DNA from: Modicisalibacter xianhensis
Lineage (GTDB): Bacteria; Pseudomonadota; Gammaproteobacteria; Pseudomonadales; Halomonadaceae
Length of the DNA stretch: 64,000 nt
Assembly: GCF_900113605.1 (NCBI RefSeq)
Contig: NZ_FOPY01000005.1
Coordinates: 62,001-126,000 of the forward strand
Direction: 5' to 3'
Part shown: positions 36,319 to 49,165 of the stretch, piece by piece
How positions within the stretch are numbered: the first letter of the stretch is position 1
Layout of the letters: each line of letters starts with the position of its first letter
The notes under the pieces: model-generated
What the model saw: only the letters and a program-made list of their open reading frames with translations
The model's database searches: none
Told to the model about the DNA's origin: nothing
Program-made: the position numbers and the translations under genes

Positions 36319-36938
36319 CCGGTGAAAGGCGTCGTGTCACCGCGGCCTTCGCGCACGATGGTCGGAGGCTGTTCGCGCAGGTCGACCACGGTGGTGGGCT
36401 CCAGTGAGCAGGCACCGCCATCGATGATCAGGTCGAGATGCGCCCCGAAGCGCTCGCGGATATCCTCGGGATCGGTGAGGGGCAACTCTTCTTCGACGGG
36501 AATCAGCGTGACGCTCATCAGCGGGCTGCCTAGCGCCTCGAGTAGCGCGTGGGTAATGCGGTGGTCGGGCACACGCACGCCGATGGAGCGCCGCTTGGGG
36601 TGCAGCAGCAGGCGTGGCACCTCGCTGGTAGCGTTGAGGATGAACGTGTAGGGTCCTGGCGTGTGGTTCTTGAGCATGCGAAAGACGACGTTGTCGAACT
36701 TGGCATACGTGCTGATCTCCGACAGGTCGGAGCACACCAGGGTGAAGTTGTGCCGGTCGTCCAGCGAACGCAGCCACTTGATCTTCTCGATGGCCTTCTT
36801 GTCGCCGAGGTGACAGCCCAGGGCGTAGCCCGAGTCGGTGGGATAGGCGACAACCCCGCCATTACGAATGATGGTGACGGCCTGATCGATCAGACGCTTC
36901 TGGGGATTCTCGGGATGAATCTGGAAGAACTGGGTCAT
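36315..36938 (-). CDS. yciO: YciO, Sua5/YrdC/YciO family protein
   Basis: 207 residues with the YrdC-like fold that binds RNA and ATP/threonine in relatives; YciO itself has only weak threonylcarbamoyl-AMP synthase-like activity and no settled role. Family segments: GGVVAYPTDSGYALGC (about residues 28-43), FTLVCSDLSEIS, LNATSEVPRLL, IGVRVPDH and the C-terminal TTVVDL. AGGAG precedes the ATG at 36938; an upstream ATG at 36974 is rejected. It is part of the conserved yci neighbourhood. Confidence 0.92.
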   Translation of the reverse strand: MTQFFQIHPENPQKRLIDQAVTIIRNGGVVAYPTDSGYALGCHLGDKKAIEKIKWLRSLDDRHNFTLVCSDLSEISTYAKFDNVVFRMLKNHTPGPYTFILNATSEVPRLLLHPKRRSIGVRVPDHRITHALLEALGSPLMSVTLIPVEEELPLTDPEDIRERFGAHLDLIIDGGACSLEPTTVVDLREQPPTIVREGRGDTTPFTG

Positions 36939-37044
36939 CGCTGCTCCTGAGGCACGGGTGTTGATCGATGTCACATCGCCAGGCCCGGGATCGCCGAACG
37001 GTACCGGGCCTGATGGCTACGCTATAGCCTAGACGACCGAGGCC

Positions 37045-37926
37045 TTACTGCGCGAAGCGGGCCAGGCGCGGATGACGCCATACCGGCAACAGCGCAGTGC
37101 GTGGGATGTCGCTCATGCTCCCCGGGGCCAGCGCCCCGCCGGGCGCGTGGAAGTCGCTGCCCAACGAGCCGAACATGCCGCGCTCCTGCAACTGGCGCGA
37201 CAGGTCGCGGGTGGTGTCGGGGTTCTGGAAACCACTGACCAGCTCGGCGGCCTCGCCCCCTGCCTCGACGAAATCGTCGAGCAGCAGGCCGCGCTTGCGG
37301 CGAGTCATGCCGTAGCGCAACGGATGCGCCAGCACGGCCACCCCACCGGCATCGCGAATCCAGCCGACGATTTCGCTCAGCCACGGCCAGTGCGCCTTGA
37401 CGTCGCCGCGCTTGCCGGCGCCCAAATGCTTCTTGAACGCGCTGGCCATGTCCGGCACCACGCCGGCGGCGACCAGTGCCCGAGCGAAGTCGGGACGCCC
37501 CAGCGGGCGGTCGCTACCTGCCTGCTCGCGGGCCCGGGCCAGCGCCTCGTCGAGCCCGATCGCCTCGAGACGCCGGGCGATCTCCTCGCTGCGCGCCTCG
37601 CGCGCCCGGGCCTGGGCGTCCAGGCCCTCGATCAGCGCGCCCTGCGCCCCGTCGGGCAGCAATGCCACCACGTGGATCGTCACGCCACGCCATTGGGCCG
37701 ACAGTTCGCTGGCGCAGAGCAGTCTCAGCCCCAGGCGCTCGGCTTCGGTCGCGGCCTCGGCAACCCCGGCTATGGTGTCGTGATCAGTCAGGGCCACATG
37801 GGTCAGGCCACGCGCATGGCAGAGCTGCATCAGCTCGGTGGGCGACAGGGCGCCGTCCGACGCGGTGGAATGCATGTGCAGGTCTAAGCGGACAGTGTCG
37901 TCGAACGTTTCAGGAAGTGGCATCAT
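37045..37926 (-). CDS. rnm: PHP-domain phosphoesterase, RNase AM (YciV)
   Basis: 293-residue PHP-family metal phosphoesterase equivalent to E. coli YciV (RNase AM), which trims 5' ends of ribosomal RNAs from the 5' end. PHP motifs: DLHMHSTASDG (residues ~15-25), ALTDHDT, ASELSAQW (motif III Glu), VAVLAHP and GSDFHAPG near the end. It lies next to yciO and is divergent from yciB. A start one codon later (37923) is equally possible. Confidence 0.92.
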   Translation of the reverse strand: MMPLPETFDDTVRLDLHMHSTASDGALSPTELMQLCHARGLTHVALTDHDTIAGVAEAATEAERLGLRLLCASELSAQWRGVTIHVVALLPDGAQGALIEGLDAQARAREARSEEIARRLEAIGLDEALARAREQAGSDRPLGRPDFARALVAAGVVPDMASAFKKHLGAGKRGDVKAHWPWLSEIVGWIRDAGGVAVLAHPLRYGMTRRKRGLLLDDFVEAGGEAAELVSGFQNPDTTRDLSRQLQERGMFGSLGSDFHAPGGALAPGSMSDIPRTALLPVWRHPRLARFAQ

Positions 37927-38024
37927 CGCATGACGCCATCGGGCGTCTTTGTCAGAATAGGCGCAACATGGTGCGCGCCCCGCCCGACCGGGTCAATGCA
38001 CCGCTGCGACAGGATCCCTGCCCC

Positions 38025-38588
38025 ATGAAGCTTCTTCTCGATTTTCTGCCCATCGCGATTTTCTTCGCGGTCTACCACCTGAGTGGCGATATCGTGCTCG
38101 CCACGCTGGTCCTGATTCCCGCCACGCTGGCCCAGGTCGGCTTCCTGTGGTGGCGCTACCGGCGTGTGGAAAAGATGCACTTGATTACCCTGGCGCTGCT
38201 GGTGGTCATGGGTGGCGCCACGGTGCTCTTCCATGATGCGACCTTCATCCAGTGGAAGCCCACCGTGGTCAACGCGCTGTTCGCCGTGGCCTTCCTGGTC
38301 TCGCCATTGTTCGGCGGCAAGACCCTGGTCCAGCGCATGATGGAGCGTGCCGTGACACTGCCGGGAGCGATCTGGCGCCGTCTGAACAGTGCCTGGGTGG
38401 TGTTCTTCCTGGCCATGGCGGCGCTCAATGTCTATGTGTTCAAGACGTTCGACGAGGCCACCTGGGTCAACTTCAAGCTGTTCGGCATGCTCGGGCTGAC
38501 CCTCGCCTTCGTGCTGGCCCAGGGCGTCTACATGAGCCGACATATGAATACCCAGCCAGCACCCGGTACGGTGGACAAGAATTCATGA
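38025..38588 (+). CDS. yciB: Inner-membrane-spanning protein YciB (septation protein A)
   Basis: 187-residue inner-membrane protein with about five hydrophobic segments, matching YciB/IspA-type septation protein A ([63 protein letters not shown]). In E. coli it interacts with division and envelope-synthesis proteins. The ATG at 38025 is the family start; longer in-frame reading upstream is out of the family. yciI follows 14 bp later, as in other proteobacteria. Confidence 0.95.
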   Translation: MKLLLDFLPIAIFFAVYHLSGDIVLATLVLIPATLAQVGFLWWRYRRVEKMHLITLALLVVMGGATVLFHDATFIQWKPTVVNALFAVAFLVSPLFGGKTLVQRMMERAVTLPGAIWRRLNSAWVVFFLAMAALNVYVFKTFDEATWVNFKLFGMLGLTLAFVLAQGVYMSRHMNTQPAPGTVDKNS

Positions 38589-38602
38589 CCAAGGAGACGA
38601 CA

Positions 38603-38902
38603 ATGCTCTACGCCATCATCAGTGAAGACGTGAAGGACAGCCTGGAAAAGCGCAAGGCAGCCCGTCCCGACCACCTGGCGCGCCTGGAGACGCTGCGTGA
38701 CGAGGGCCGCCTGGTACTGGCCGGCCCGCACCCGGCGATCGACGCCGACAACCCCGGCGATGCCGGCTTCACCGGCAGCCTGGTGGTCGCCGAGTTCGCC
38801 GACCTCGAGGCCGCCCGCGCCTGGGCAGACGCCGACCCGTACATGAGTGCCGGGGTATATGCCAAGGTCACCGTCAAGCCCTTCAAGAAGGTCCTGCCCT
38901 GA
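38603..38902 (+). CDS. yciI: YciI family protein
   Basis: 99-residue cytoplasmic protein with the YciI ferredoxin-like fold. The conserved His in RPDHLARL (about residue 24) and Asp in WADADPY match the putative active site of the family. The precise reaction is unknown; related chlorohydrolases act on chlorinated aromatics. AAGGAG lies 8 bases before the ATG. Co-transcribed with yciB. Confidence 0.93.
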   Translation: MLYAIISEDVKDSLEKRKAARPDHLARLETLRDEGRLVLAGPHPAIDADNPGDAGFTGSLVVAEFADLEAARAWADADPYMSAGVYAKVTVKPFKKVLP

Positions 38903-38919
38903 GCCGCCACGCTCGTTCC

Positions 38920-38971
38920 TTTTCCACAGGAAGTTATGCACAACCCAGTTGCTCACACCTCCTGTGGAAAA
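38920..38971. promoter_or_regulatory. Cluster of three DnaA-box matches in an inverted repeat
   Basis: Three exact matches to the DnaA-box consensus TTWTNCACA occur within 52 bp: TTTTCCACA (38920-38928, plus), TTATGCACA (38934-38942, plus) and TTTTCCACA on the minus strand (38963-38971). The outer two lie in 12-bp perfect inverted arms, TTTTCCACAGGA and TCCTGTGGAAAA (38960-38971). It could also fold as a long hairpin after yciI. It lies about 100 bp before mnmC. Confidence 0.45.
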
Positions 38972-39073
38972 CCCTGTGAAGAGGCGGCGGATGGCCTGCC
39001 CAAAGCGCCAGACCAAGCCGCCTCGTCAGAATCGGTCAAAAAATGACCAACCTGTGACCATTCGGAGTCATCC

Positions 39074-41107
39074 TTGTCGAGCCCGCTTCCCCCGCCCGGT
39101 CAGTTGCCCCTGCCGCCATTGACCGCCCTGGAGTGCGCGACGCTGGACTGGCGCGAGGACGCCACCGGCGAGGCGCCACACTCCACTCGCTACGAGGATG
39201 TGTATTTCTCGCGCCACGACGGTCGCGCAGAGACCGAACACGTCTTCATCCAGCATAACCATTTGCCCGAGCGCCTGGCCGCCTGGCAGGAAGCACGCCC
39301 GTTCACGATCGGCGAGACCGGCTTCGGCACCGGACTCAACATGCTCTGCGCCTGGTCCTGTTTCGAGCGTCATGCTCCAGCCTCGGCCCGCCTGCATCTG
39401 GTCTCCACCGAAAAGCATCCACTGACACGTGACGATCTCGAGCGCGCCCTGGCGGCATGGCCGGACTTCCGCCACAAGGCCGCCGTGCTCGTGGCCCAGT
39501 GGCCCGAGCCGGTCAGCGGCGTGCATCGTCTCATCCTCGACGAGCGGGTCACCCTGGATCTGCACTTAGGCGACAGTACCGAGCGCCTGTCGCGCCTCGA
39601 GGGGCGGGTCGATGCCTGGTTTCTGGACGGCTTTGCCCCGGCCAGGAACCCCGACATGTGGCAACCGGCGCTGTTCGAGGCCATGGCTGCGCACAGCCAC
39701 CCCGGTGCCACCTTCGCGACCTTCACCTGCGCCGGTTTCGTCAAGCGCGGGCTCAAGGCCGCCGGCTTCGCCTGGGAAAAGGTGCCCGGCTTCGGGCGCA
39801 AGCGCGAGATGCTGCGCGGCCACATCGTGACACTGCCTGCCGATATTTCCCGACACACCACGCCATGGTTCATACCACCTGCGTCCTGCCCGGCGCGTCA
39901 TGTCGCGGTGATTGGTGCCGGGCTGGCCGGGACCAGCATGGCCGAGGCGCTCGCCCGGCGCGGCGTGAGCGTCACCCTGCTTGACCGACAGGCACCGGGA
40001 GCAGGCGCCTCGGGCAATCGCCAGGGCGCGCTCTACGTCAAGCTTGCCGCCGAGACCAATCTACAGAGTCGCGTCTATCTTGCCGGGCTGCTGCATACCC
40101 GGCGCTGGCTGGCACGTCTCGATCCGGCCCGTGAGTTGTGGCAGGACTGCGGCGTGCTGCAACTGGCCCAGACCGACAAGGAGGCGCGCCGCCAGGCCGC
40201 GTTCACGGACGCTCATCGCCTGCCGCCGGGCGTGGTCGAGGGTATCGATGCAGACACGGCCGGCACGCGTGCCGGTACCCCGCTCTCGCGTGGCGGGCTG
40301 GACTATCCGCATGCCGGCTGGGTGCGCCCGGCCGCCTTGTGCCAGCGCCTGGCGGCGACTGCGGGCGTTCACTTTCGCCAGGGCGAGGTGACGGCCCTGG
40401 CAAAACGCGGGACAGGCTGGCAACTGACGTTGGCCGACGGCGACATGCTCATGGCCGATCAGGTCGTGGTGGCCACCGCCTGGCAGGCGCCGCAACTGGC
40501 TCCGCTGGCCTGGCTGCCACTGCAGCCGATTCGTGGCCAGGTCAGTGAGGTGCGTGTGCCGGCGGAGGCGCCGACGCTGTCCCGGGTGGTATGTGCCGGT
40601 GGCTATGCCCCGCCGGCCGTCGATGGCGTGCAGTGCTTCGGTGCGACCTTTGCACCCAACGAGACCGGCACCGAGCTGCGCGAGGCGGATCACACCGCCA
40701 ATCTGGCGGAACTCGAACGCACCCTGCCGGCTCATGTCAGCGCCCTGGCATCGGCTGGGGTCGATTGGAACCCGTCCCGCATGAACGGGCGCGCTGCCCT
40801 GCGTGCTGCCACGCCCGACAAGACGCCCTATGCCGGCCCGGCCCCCGACGCCGAACGCTGGCTGTGCGACTATGCCCACCTTGCCAAGGACGCCCGACAC
40901 ATCCCCGCCACACCGGGTCGGCATCATCCGGGGCTGTGGATCAGTGCCGGTCACGGCTCTCGGGGGCTGGCCAGTGCGCCGCTATGCGCCGAACTGATCG
41001 CTTCGCGCCTCTGCAATGAGCCGCTACCGCTGGAGCGCGAACTGATCGACCACCTGCACCCGGGGCGGCGGCTGATCGCCGACCTGGTTCGCGGCAAGCA
41101 TGGCTAG
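39074..41107 (+). CDS. mnmC: Bifunctional tRNA modification enzyme MnmC
   Basis: 677 residues, both halves of the enzyme that finishes mnm5s2U34 in tRNA. The N-terminal methyltransferase (residues ~1-250, SAM loop GETGFGTGLN, then WFLDGFAPARNPDMW) methylates nm5s2U; the C-terminal FAD oxidase (~275-677, dinucleotide loop GAGLAGTSMAEALARRG) removes the carboxymethyl group. The start is TTG at 39074 with GGAG at 39064-39067; no ATG fits. It is convergent with the response regulator gene, 9 bp apart. Confidence 0.96.
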   Translation: MSSPLPPPGQLPLPPLTALECATLDWREDATGEAPHSTRYEDVYFSRHDGRAETEHVFIQHNHLPERLAAWQEARPFTIGETGFGTGLNMLCAWSCFERHAPASARLHLVSTEKHPLTRDDLERALAAWPDFRHKAAVLVAQWPEPVSGVHRLILDERVTLDLHLGDSTERLSRLEGRVDAWFLDGFAPARNPDMWQPALFEAMAAHSHPGATFATFTCAGFVKRGLKAAGFAWEKVPGFGRKREMLRGHIVTLPADISRHTTPWFIPPASCPARHVAVIGAGLAGTSMAEALARRGVSVTLLDRQAPGAGASGNRQGALYVKLAAETNLQSRVYLAGLLHTRRWLARLDPARELWQDCGVLQLAQTDKEARRQAAFTDAHRLPPGVVEGIDADTAGTRAGTPLSRGGLDYPHAGWVRPAALCQRLAATAGVHFRQGEVTALAKRGTGWQLTLADGDMLMADQVVVATAWQAPQLAPLAWLPLQPIRGQVSEVRVPAEAPTLSRVVCAGGYAPPAVDGVQCFGATFAPNETGTELREADHTANLAELERTLPAHVSALASAGVDWNPSRMNGRAALRAATPDKTPYAGPAPDAERWLCDYAHLAKDARHIPATPGRHHPGLWISAGHGSRGLASAPLCAELIASRLCNEPLPLERELIDHLHPGRRLIADLVRGKHG

Positions 41108-41116
41108 GTCCGAGTC

Positions 41117-41836
41117 TCAGTGCGTGGGCGCCAATAGCCGCTCCAGTGCAGTGCGGTCGCGACAACGGTAGGTAAACGAGGGACGGCCCACCTGGCCGTA
41201 ATGGAAGGACTCGGCCAGCACGCCGGTTTCCGCCAGATACTTGAGATACTTGCGCACCGAGACCCGCGACATGCCGGTAACCGGGATCAACGTCTCGGTA
41301 CTGAAATTGCCGTCCGGCAGCGCCAGAATAGCCTGGGCGACCTGGGCCAGCGAGGTCGCGGTCAGCCCCTTGGGCAGATCGCCGGGGCGGCGCGGCTCGG
41401 GCGTGGATACCGGCTGGAACAGGCGGTCGATATCCTGTTGTGCGACCTGCTCGGCCAGCCCCTCGAGGGTAGTGCGCGCCTGACGGCACGCTTCCACCGC
41501 ATCACGAAAGCGCTCGAAGGTGAATGGCTTGACCAGATAGTCGCTGACACCAAGGCGACGGGCGGTACGTACCGTCGCGGTCTCCGTCGCCGCGGTAATC
41601 AGCACCACGTCGGCATCGCGCCCGGTGCGCTGGAGATGGCGGATCACTTCCAGCCCACTGCGATTGCGCAGGTAGACATCGAGCAGCACCAGATCGACGC
41701 CCTCCTGGTCGAGCACCTCGATGGCACTCGGCACGCTGTCGCACTGGGCGACCAGTTGCATGTCGTCCAGGCGATTGAGGTAGTCGACGTTGAGGCGCAT
41801 GACCATGGGGTCGTCCTCGACGATCAGCACACGCAT
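41117..41836 (-). CDS. CitB/DcuR-type response regulator
   Basis: 239 residues. Receiver domain with acidic pocket EDD (residues 7-9) and phospho-Asp in LVLLDVYLRN, then LITAATET and the invariant Lys in YLVKPF. The C-terminal half is the helix-turn-helix of the CitB/DcuR family (TGMSRVSVRKYLKYLAETGV). These regulators activate uptake and use of citrate or C4-dicarboxylates. It follows the kinase gene by 36 bp and is divergent (as a pair) from a 2-hydroxycarboxylate symporter gene. Confidence 0.92.
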   Translation of the reverse strand: MRVLIVEDDPMVMRLNVDYLNRLDDMQLVAQCDSVPSAIEVLDQEGVDLVLLDVYLRNRSGLEVIRHLQRTGRDADVVLITAATETATVRTARRLGVSDYLVKPFTFERFRDAVEACRQARTTLEGLAEQVAQQDIDRLFQPVSTPEPRRPGDLPKGLTATSLAQVAQAILALPDGNFSTETLIPVTGMSRVSVRKYLKYLAETGVLAESFHYGQVGRPSFTYRCRDRTALERLLAPTH

Positions 41837-41872
41837 GACAACCCTCGTTGGATGGATTCACTCGGCTGGCGG

Positions 41873-43486
41873 TCACTCGGCTAGCGGATAGGGCAGCTCG
41901 ACCTCGAAGAGCGTACCGCGTCCCGCCTCGGAATAGACTGCCAGGCTACCGCCCAGATTATCGACCTGGGTCCTGACAGCCGCCAGCCCCAGGCCACGCC
42001 GTTTTCCCTTGGTCGACACACCGGGCTCGAACAGCCGTCCACGCACCGCATCGTCGATGCCGGGCCCGGTATCCTGAACATGCACCGATAGCAGGGACTC
42101 GTCGTAGCCCAGCGTCAGCGTCACGCGGCACTCGTGCCGATTCTCCACGGCATCGAAGGCGTTTTCCAGCAGGTTGCCGAGCACCGTGACCAGGGTATGC
42201 ACCAGCGCCGGCTCGCGAGGGGCGGGAATCGGGCTTTCGACCTCGACCTGCAGGCTCACGTCGCGTTCGCGGGCCTCGCTCTGCTTGCCGAGCAGGAAGC
42301 CCGCCAGCACCGGGTCGTCGATCCCTTGTACCAGCATGGTAGATGGCGCCACGTGATGATCGGCCAGGTCGCGCAGGTAGCTGCGCAGCGCGTTCAGATC
42401 ACCCATCTGGGCCAGGCCGAGCATGACGTGCAGCTTGTTCTTGAACTCGTGGGTCGCGGCGCGCAGCGCCTCGGCATAGCGGCTCACCCCGGTGAGTTGC
42501 TCGGCCAGCGCATTGACCTCGCTCTTGTCACGGAAAGTGGCGATGGCCCCGATCACCGTGTCCTGATGGCGGATCGGCAGACGGTTGGCGAGCACGCTGT
42601 GGCCGTTGAGGCTCAATTCGTGATCGAGGCGTTCATGGCCGCTGGCGAGCACCTCGGGCAGGCCGCTGCCCGGCAGGTAATCGGCCACACGCATGCCTAT
42701 GGCAGGCGGCTTCAGCCCGGCATCGACCAGCATCTGTCGTGCCGCTGGATTGACCAGTGTAATGCGCGCCTCGCGATCCACCGCCAGGATGCCCTCGTGA
42801 ATCGAGGCGAGCATGGCCTGACGCTCCTCGACCAGCCGCGTGATCTGGTAGGGCTCCAGCCCCAGCAGCACACGCTTGATGTAGCGTGCCAGCCAGCTTG
42901 CTCCCAGGGCACCGACGATCATCAGCAGCGCCACGCCGAGCATGACGTCACGGCGGTTCTCGGCCAGCAGCGGCCCCAGCGAGGCCAGGGTCACACCCAC
43001 GGCGACGGCACCGATCACTTCACCGTCCGCGTCACGCACCGGGGCGAAGCCTCGGATACTGGTGCCCAGCGTACCCACAGATCGCGACGCGTACGACTCC
43101 CCGGCCAGGGCCGCGCCCTCGTCCTCGCCGCGAAAGTGGCGCCCGATCCGCTCGGGGTCGGGATGCGTCAGGCGAATTGCCTTGCGGTCCATGACCACGA
43201 TGAAGTCGATGCCGAGCCGCTTGCGCAGCGCATCGATCTCGGCCTGGAGCGGACTGGCGACACGCGGCGCCGATGCCGTGGGCCGCGTGCCGCTCAGGGC
43301 TTGGCGCACGCTGGCCTTGCCGGCCACCGTCTGCGCCAGGTCGGTGACACGCGAGGCCTGGGCCTGCTCCAGGGTATCGCGCAGCTGGGCATTGAACAGC
43401 CACAGCGCCAGGCCCAACGACAGTATCGCCATGACCGCCACTAACAGGAAAATCAGGCGACTCAGGCGCAACCGAAGGAAGTTCAT
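41873..43486 (-). CDS. CitA/DcuS-type sensor histidine kinase
   Basis: 537-residue inner-membrane kinase. TM1 at about 10-32, a periplasmic PAS-like (sCACHE/PDC) domain ~35-180 containing FIVVMDRKAIRLTHPDPERIG and RGFAPVRD typical of citrate/dicarboxylate sensors, TM2 ~185-205, a cytoplasmic PAS domain (DREARITLVNPAARQML), then the His of AATHEFKNKLHVMLG and an ATPase domain. The start at 43486 follows GGAGAG. The ligand is likely citrate, malate or similar given the divergent transporter; inference. Confidence 0.92.
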   Translation of the reverse strand: MNFLRLRLSRLIFLLVAVMAILSLGLALWLFNAQLRDTLEQAQASRVTDLAQTVAGKASVRQALSGTRPTASAPRVASPLQAEIDALRKRLGIDFIVVMDRKAIRLTHPDPERIGRHFRGEDEGAALAGESYASRSVGTLGTSIRGFAPVRDADGEVIGAVAVGVTLASLGPLLAENRRDVMLGVALLMIVGALGASWLARYIKRVLLGLEPYQITRLVEERQAMLASIHEGILAVDREARITLVNPAARQMLVDAGLKPPAIGMRVADYLPGSGLPEVLASGHERLDHELSLNGHSVLANRLPIRHQDTVIGAIATFRDKSEVNALAEQLTGVSRYAEALRAATHEFKNKLHVMLGLAQMGDLNALRSYLRDLADHHVAPSTMLVQGIDDPVLAGFLLGKQSEARERDVSLQVEVESPIPAPREPALVHTLVTVLGNLLENAFDAVENRHECRVTLTLGYDESLLSVHVQDTGPGIDDAVRGRLFEPGVSTKGKRRGLGLAAVRTQVDNLGGSLAVYSEAGRGTLFEVELPYPLAE

Positions 43487-43599
43487 GGATTCACTCTCCA
43501 CGACAATGACAGGCAAGCGGCAGACAGGCCACACATTCGACCTTGGTTGCATTCCCAACATCGCGACGCTATGCCGTCAAGCCTCCTGCCACTTTCAAT

Positions 43600-43622
43600 A
43601 GTTACGAAACGCTTTAATAACT
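43600..43622. promoter_or_regulatory. Candidate operator of the CitB-like regulator
   Basis: A symmetrical AT-rich 23-bp dyad of the form AGTTA-N2-AAA-N3-TTT-N2-TAACT lies between the kinase/regulator pair and the divergent symporter gene. It is the only AT-rich symmetrical element in the 283-bp gap, which otherwise holds nothing I recognise. Confidence 0.45.
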
Positions 43623-43769
43623 TTGCCAACCTTGGCCGCGCACGCGCAGGGCTTATCCTCGGCGGCATCACGTCTGCCCGGTCATTCACGCCAGCCAGGC
43701 CGGACAGTTTCGATCACCGTCATTGCGTGCCTGGCGGCACGCGACTGACACGTTCGAGGGAGACCGTCG

Positions 43770-45083
43770 ATGAGCTACAGCATGACGGATACAGCCAGTT
43801 CGCGAGCCACACTCGGCAGCTCGCTTTTCTCGCAGCGCATCTTCGGCATGAGCCTGCCCATGTTCGCCATTGCCCTGGCGGTGATGGTCGCAGCGATAGC
43901 CACAGACACCCTGCCCTCCGGCATGATCGGTGCCCTGCTGGTCATGATGCTGCTTGGCGAGTTGCTCGGTTTCATCGGCGACCGCCTGCCGATCGTCAAG
44001 TCCTACCTGGGTGGCGGGGCGATCCTGGCCATCTTCGGCGCTGCCGCCATGGTCTATCTGGAGTGGCTGCCAACGCCGGTGGTGGATAACGTCACCAGTT
44101 TCATGAAGGGTGGCGGCTTTCTCAATTTCTATATCGCTGCCCTGATTACCGGCAGTATCCTGGGCATGGATTCTGGTGTGCTGGTCAAGGTCGGCTCGCG
44201 CTACGCGCTGCCGCTGCTCTGCGCCGTGCTTTTCTCTGCGCTGTTCGCGGTCATCGTCGGCGCCGCGCTGAGCTTCTCTGTCCAGGATGCCGTCGTGGTC
44301 ATCGCCATGCCGATCCTGGGTGGCGGCATGGGCGCCGGTGCCGTCCCCATGAGCCAGATCTACCAGGAACTGCTGGGACAGCCGGCCAGCTACTACATCT
44401 CGATTCTGGTACCGGCCCTGGCGCTGGGCAACGTATTCGCGATCATCATCGCCGGCCTGCTCAATGGCCTGGCCAACCGCTTTCCCGGGCTGTCCGGTAA
44501 CGGCCAGATGATGCCGGGCGTGGAAGTCGAGGAGCAACAGCGCACCCCAGACATCGGCAAGCTGGGCGTTGGCGTGATCGCGGCGCTGGCCTTCTTCACC
44601 GCCGGCCAGATCCTGGGCGCCTTCATCCCGCTGCATCCCTACGCCCTGATGATCATCCTGGTCGCGGCACTCAAGGTCGCCAACGTGGTGCCGGAATCCA
44701 TCAACGAGTCCGCCGCGCAGTGGTTCCAGTTCGTGGCACGCAACTGGACGTTTGCCCTGCTGTTCGGCATCGGCATTGCCTACACCGACCTTGGCCAGGT
44801 CATCGACGCCATTTCCGTGACCTACGTGCTGATCGTGTTCGCGGTGGTCGCCGGGGCAGCCTTTGGTGCCGGGCTGGTCGGCAAGCTGGTCGGCTTCTAC
44901 CCCATCGAGTCGGCCATCACCGCCGGGCTGTGCATGGCCAACATGGGCGGCACCGGAGACGTGGCAGTACTTTCCGCGGCCCGTCGCATGTCACTGATGC
45001 CCTTCGCGCAGATTTCCTCGCGGCTGGGCGGGGCACTGATCCTGCTGATCTCGAGCGTGGTCGTGCCGCTGTTCTTCGTCTGA
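43770..45083 (+). CDS. 2-hydroxycarboxylate:sodium symporter (CitS/MaeN family)
   Basis: 437-residue inner-membrane importer of citrate or malate with Na+, 2HCT family, about eleven membrane helices. The two re-entrant GGxG-type loops of the family are visible (PILGGGMGAGAVPMSQ in the first half and CMANMGGTGDVAVLSAARRM in the second), the latter followed by LMPFAQISSRLGGA, a signature of the family. It is divergent from the CitA/CitB-like pair that probably induces it. It fits with the Na+-pumping decarboxylase genes at 61-64 kb. Confidence 0.93.
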   Translation: MSYSMTDTASSRATLGSSLFSQRIFGMSLPMFAIALAVMVAAIATDTLPSGMIGALLVMMLLGELLGFIGDRLPIVKSYLGGGAILAIFGAAAMVYLEWLPTPVVDNVTSFMKGGGFLNFYIAALITGSILGMDSGVLVKVGSRYALPLLCAVLFSALFAVIVGAALSFSVQDAVVVIAMPILGGGMGAGAVPMSQIYQELLGQPASYYISILVPALALGNVFAIIIAGLLNGLANRFPGLSGNGQMMPGVEVEEQQRTPDIGKLGVGVIAALAFFTAGQILGAFIPLHPYALMIILVAALKVANVVPESINESAAQWFQFVARNWTFALLFGIGIAYTDLGQVIDAISVTYVLIVFAVVAGAAFGAGLVGKLVGFYPIESAITAGLCMANMGGTGDVAVLSAARRMSLMPFAQISSRLGGALILLISSVVVPLFFV

Positions 45084-45110
45084 ATGCTGACTGACAAGCG
45101 AAGCCAGGAT

Positions 45111-45136
45111 AACGGCGCCCCACCCGGGGCGCCGTT
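45111..45136. terminator. Bidirectional hairpin between convergent genes
   Basis: Perfect 11-bp stem, AACGGCGCCCC at 45111-45121 and GGGGCGCCGTT at 45126-45136, with a 4-base loop, between the symporter gene and the UPF0270 gene. Confidence 0.7.
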
Positions 45137-45153
45137 GTCGTTGCCGGCACGTC

Positions 45154-45420
45154 TCAGCCTTCCTCGTCGTCCGCAACCTGGCGTCCGAATGAGTGCCACT
45201 GCGCCAAGGTCATGACCTCGGTGGTCTCGGTCTGCAGGTCGTGAGCGATGATCAGCTCGCCCCGCTCCAGTTGACGCTTGAGCCCTGCCACCCAACCACG
45301 CATGCCCTCGCCGGTATCGGTAGTGTCATAGCCCTGACGGGTGACGAAGGTTTCGAGCAGTGCATCCAACGTCTCACCGGGCAGCATCCGGTAGGGCACC
45401 TCGACGAAGCGTCCACTCAT
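45154..45420 (-). CDS. UPF0270 family protein (YheU-like)
   Basis: 88-residue acidic cytoplasmic protein matching the UPF0270/YheU family: VPYRMLPGETLDALLETFVTR (family core split over residues ~8-28), then GLKRQLERGELIIAHD and a C-terminal segment with MTLAQW. No function is known for the family. It lies 57 bp downstream of ligA, in the same direction, probably on the same transcript. Confidence 0.88.
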   Translation of the reverse strand: MSGRFVEVPYRMLPGETLDALLETFVTRQGYDTTDTGEGMRGWVAGLKRQLERGELIIAHDLQTETTEVMTLAQWHSFGRQVADDEEG

Positions 45421-45477
45421 CGCATTGTCCTCCCGATCGATTCATTCACCGCTCGTCGACTGGCGAGCGGCAGGTGA

Positions 45478-48974
<3,497 letters not shown>

Positions 48975-49165
48975 GGGTCGTCTTGCCTGTTTGCTAAGGC
49001 GCCATGCCATATTTATTCATGACTAGCATAGCGCGATTATCAAAAAAAGGGCTACTTTTTTTGAATGTCAAGTTTTTACCTCAGCCCCAGTACAATTACC
49101 CTGCATTCCCTGTTTCTTTTTCAGTAAAAGCTGTCGTTAACGTTTTTCTAAAAGACTGATGACAA

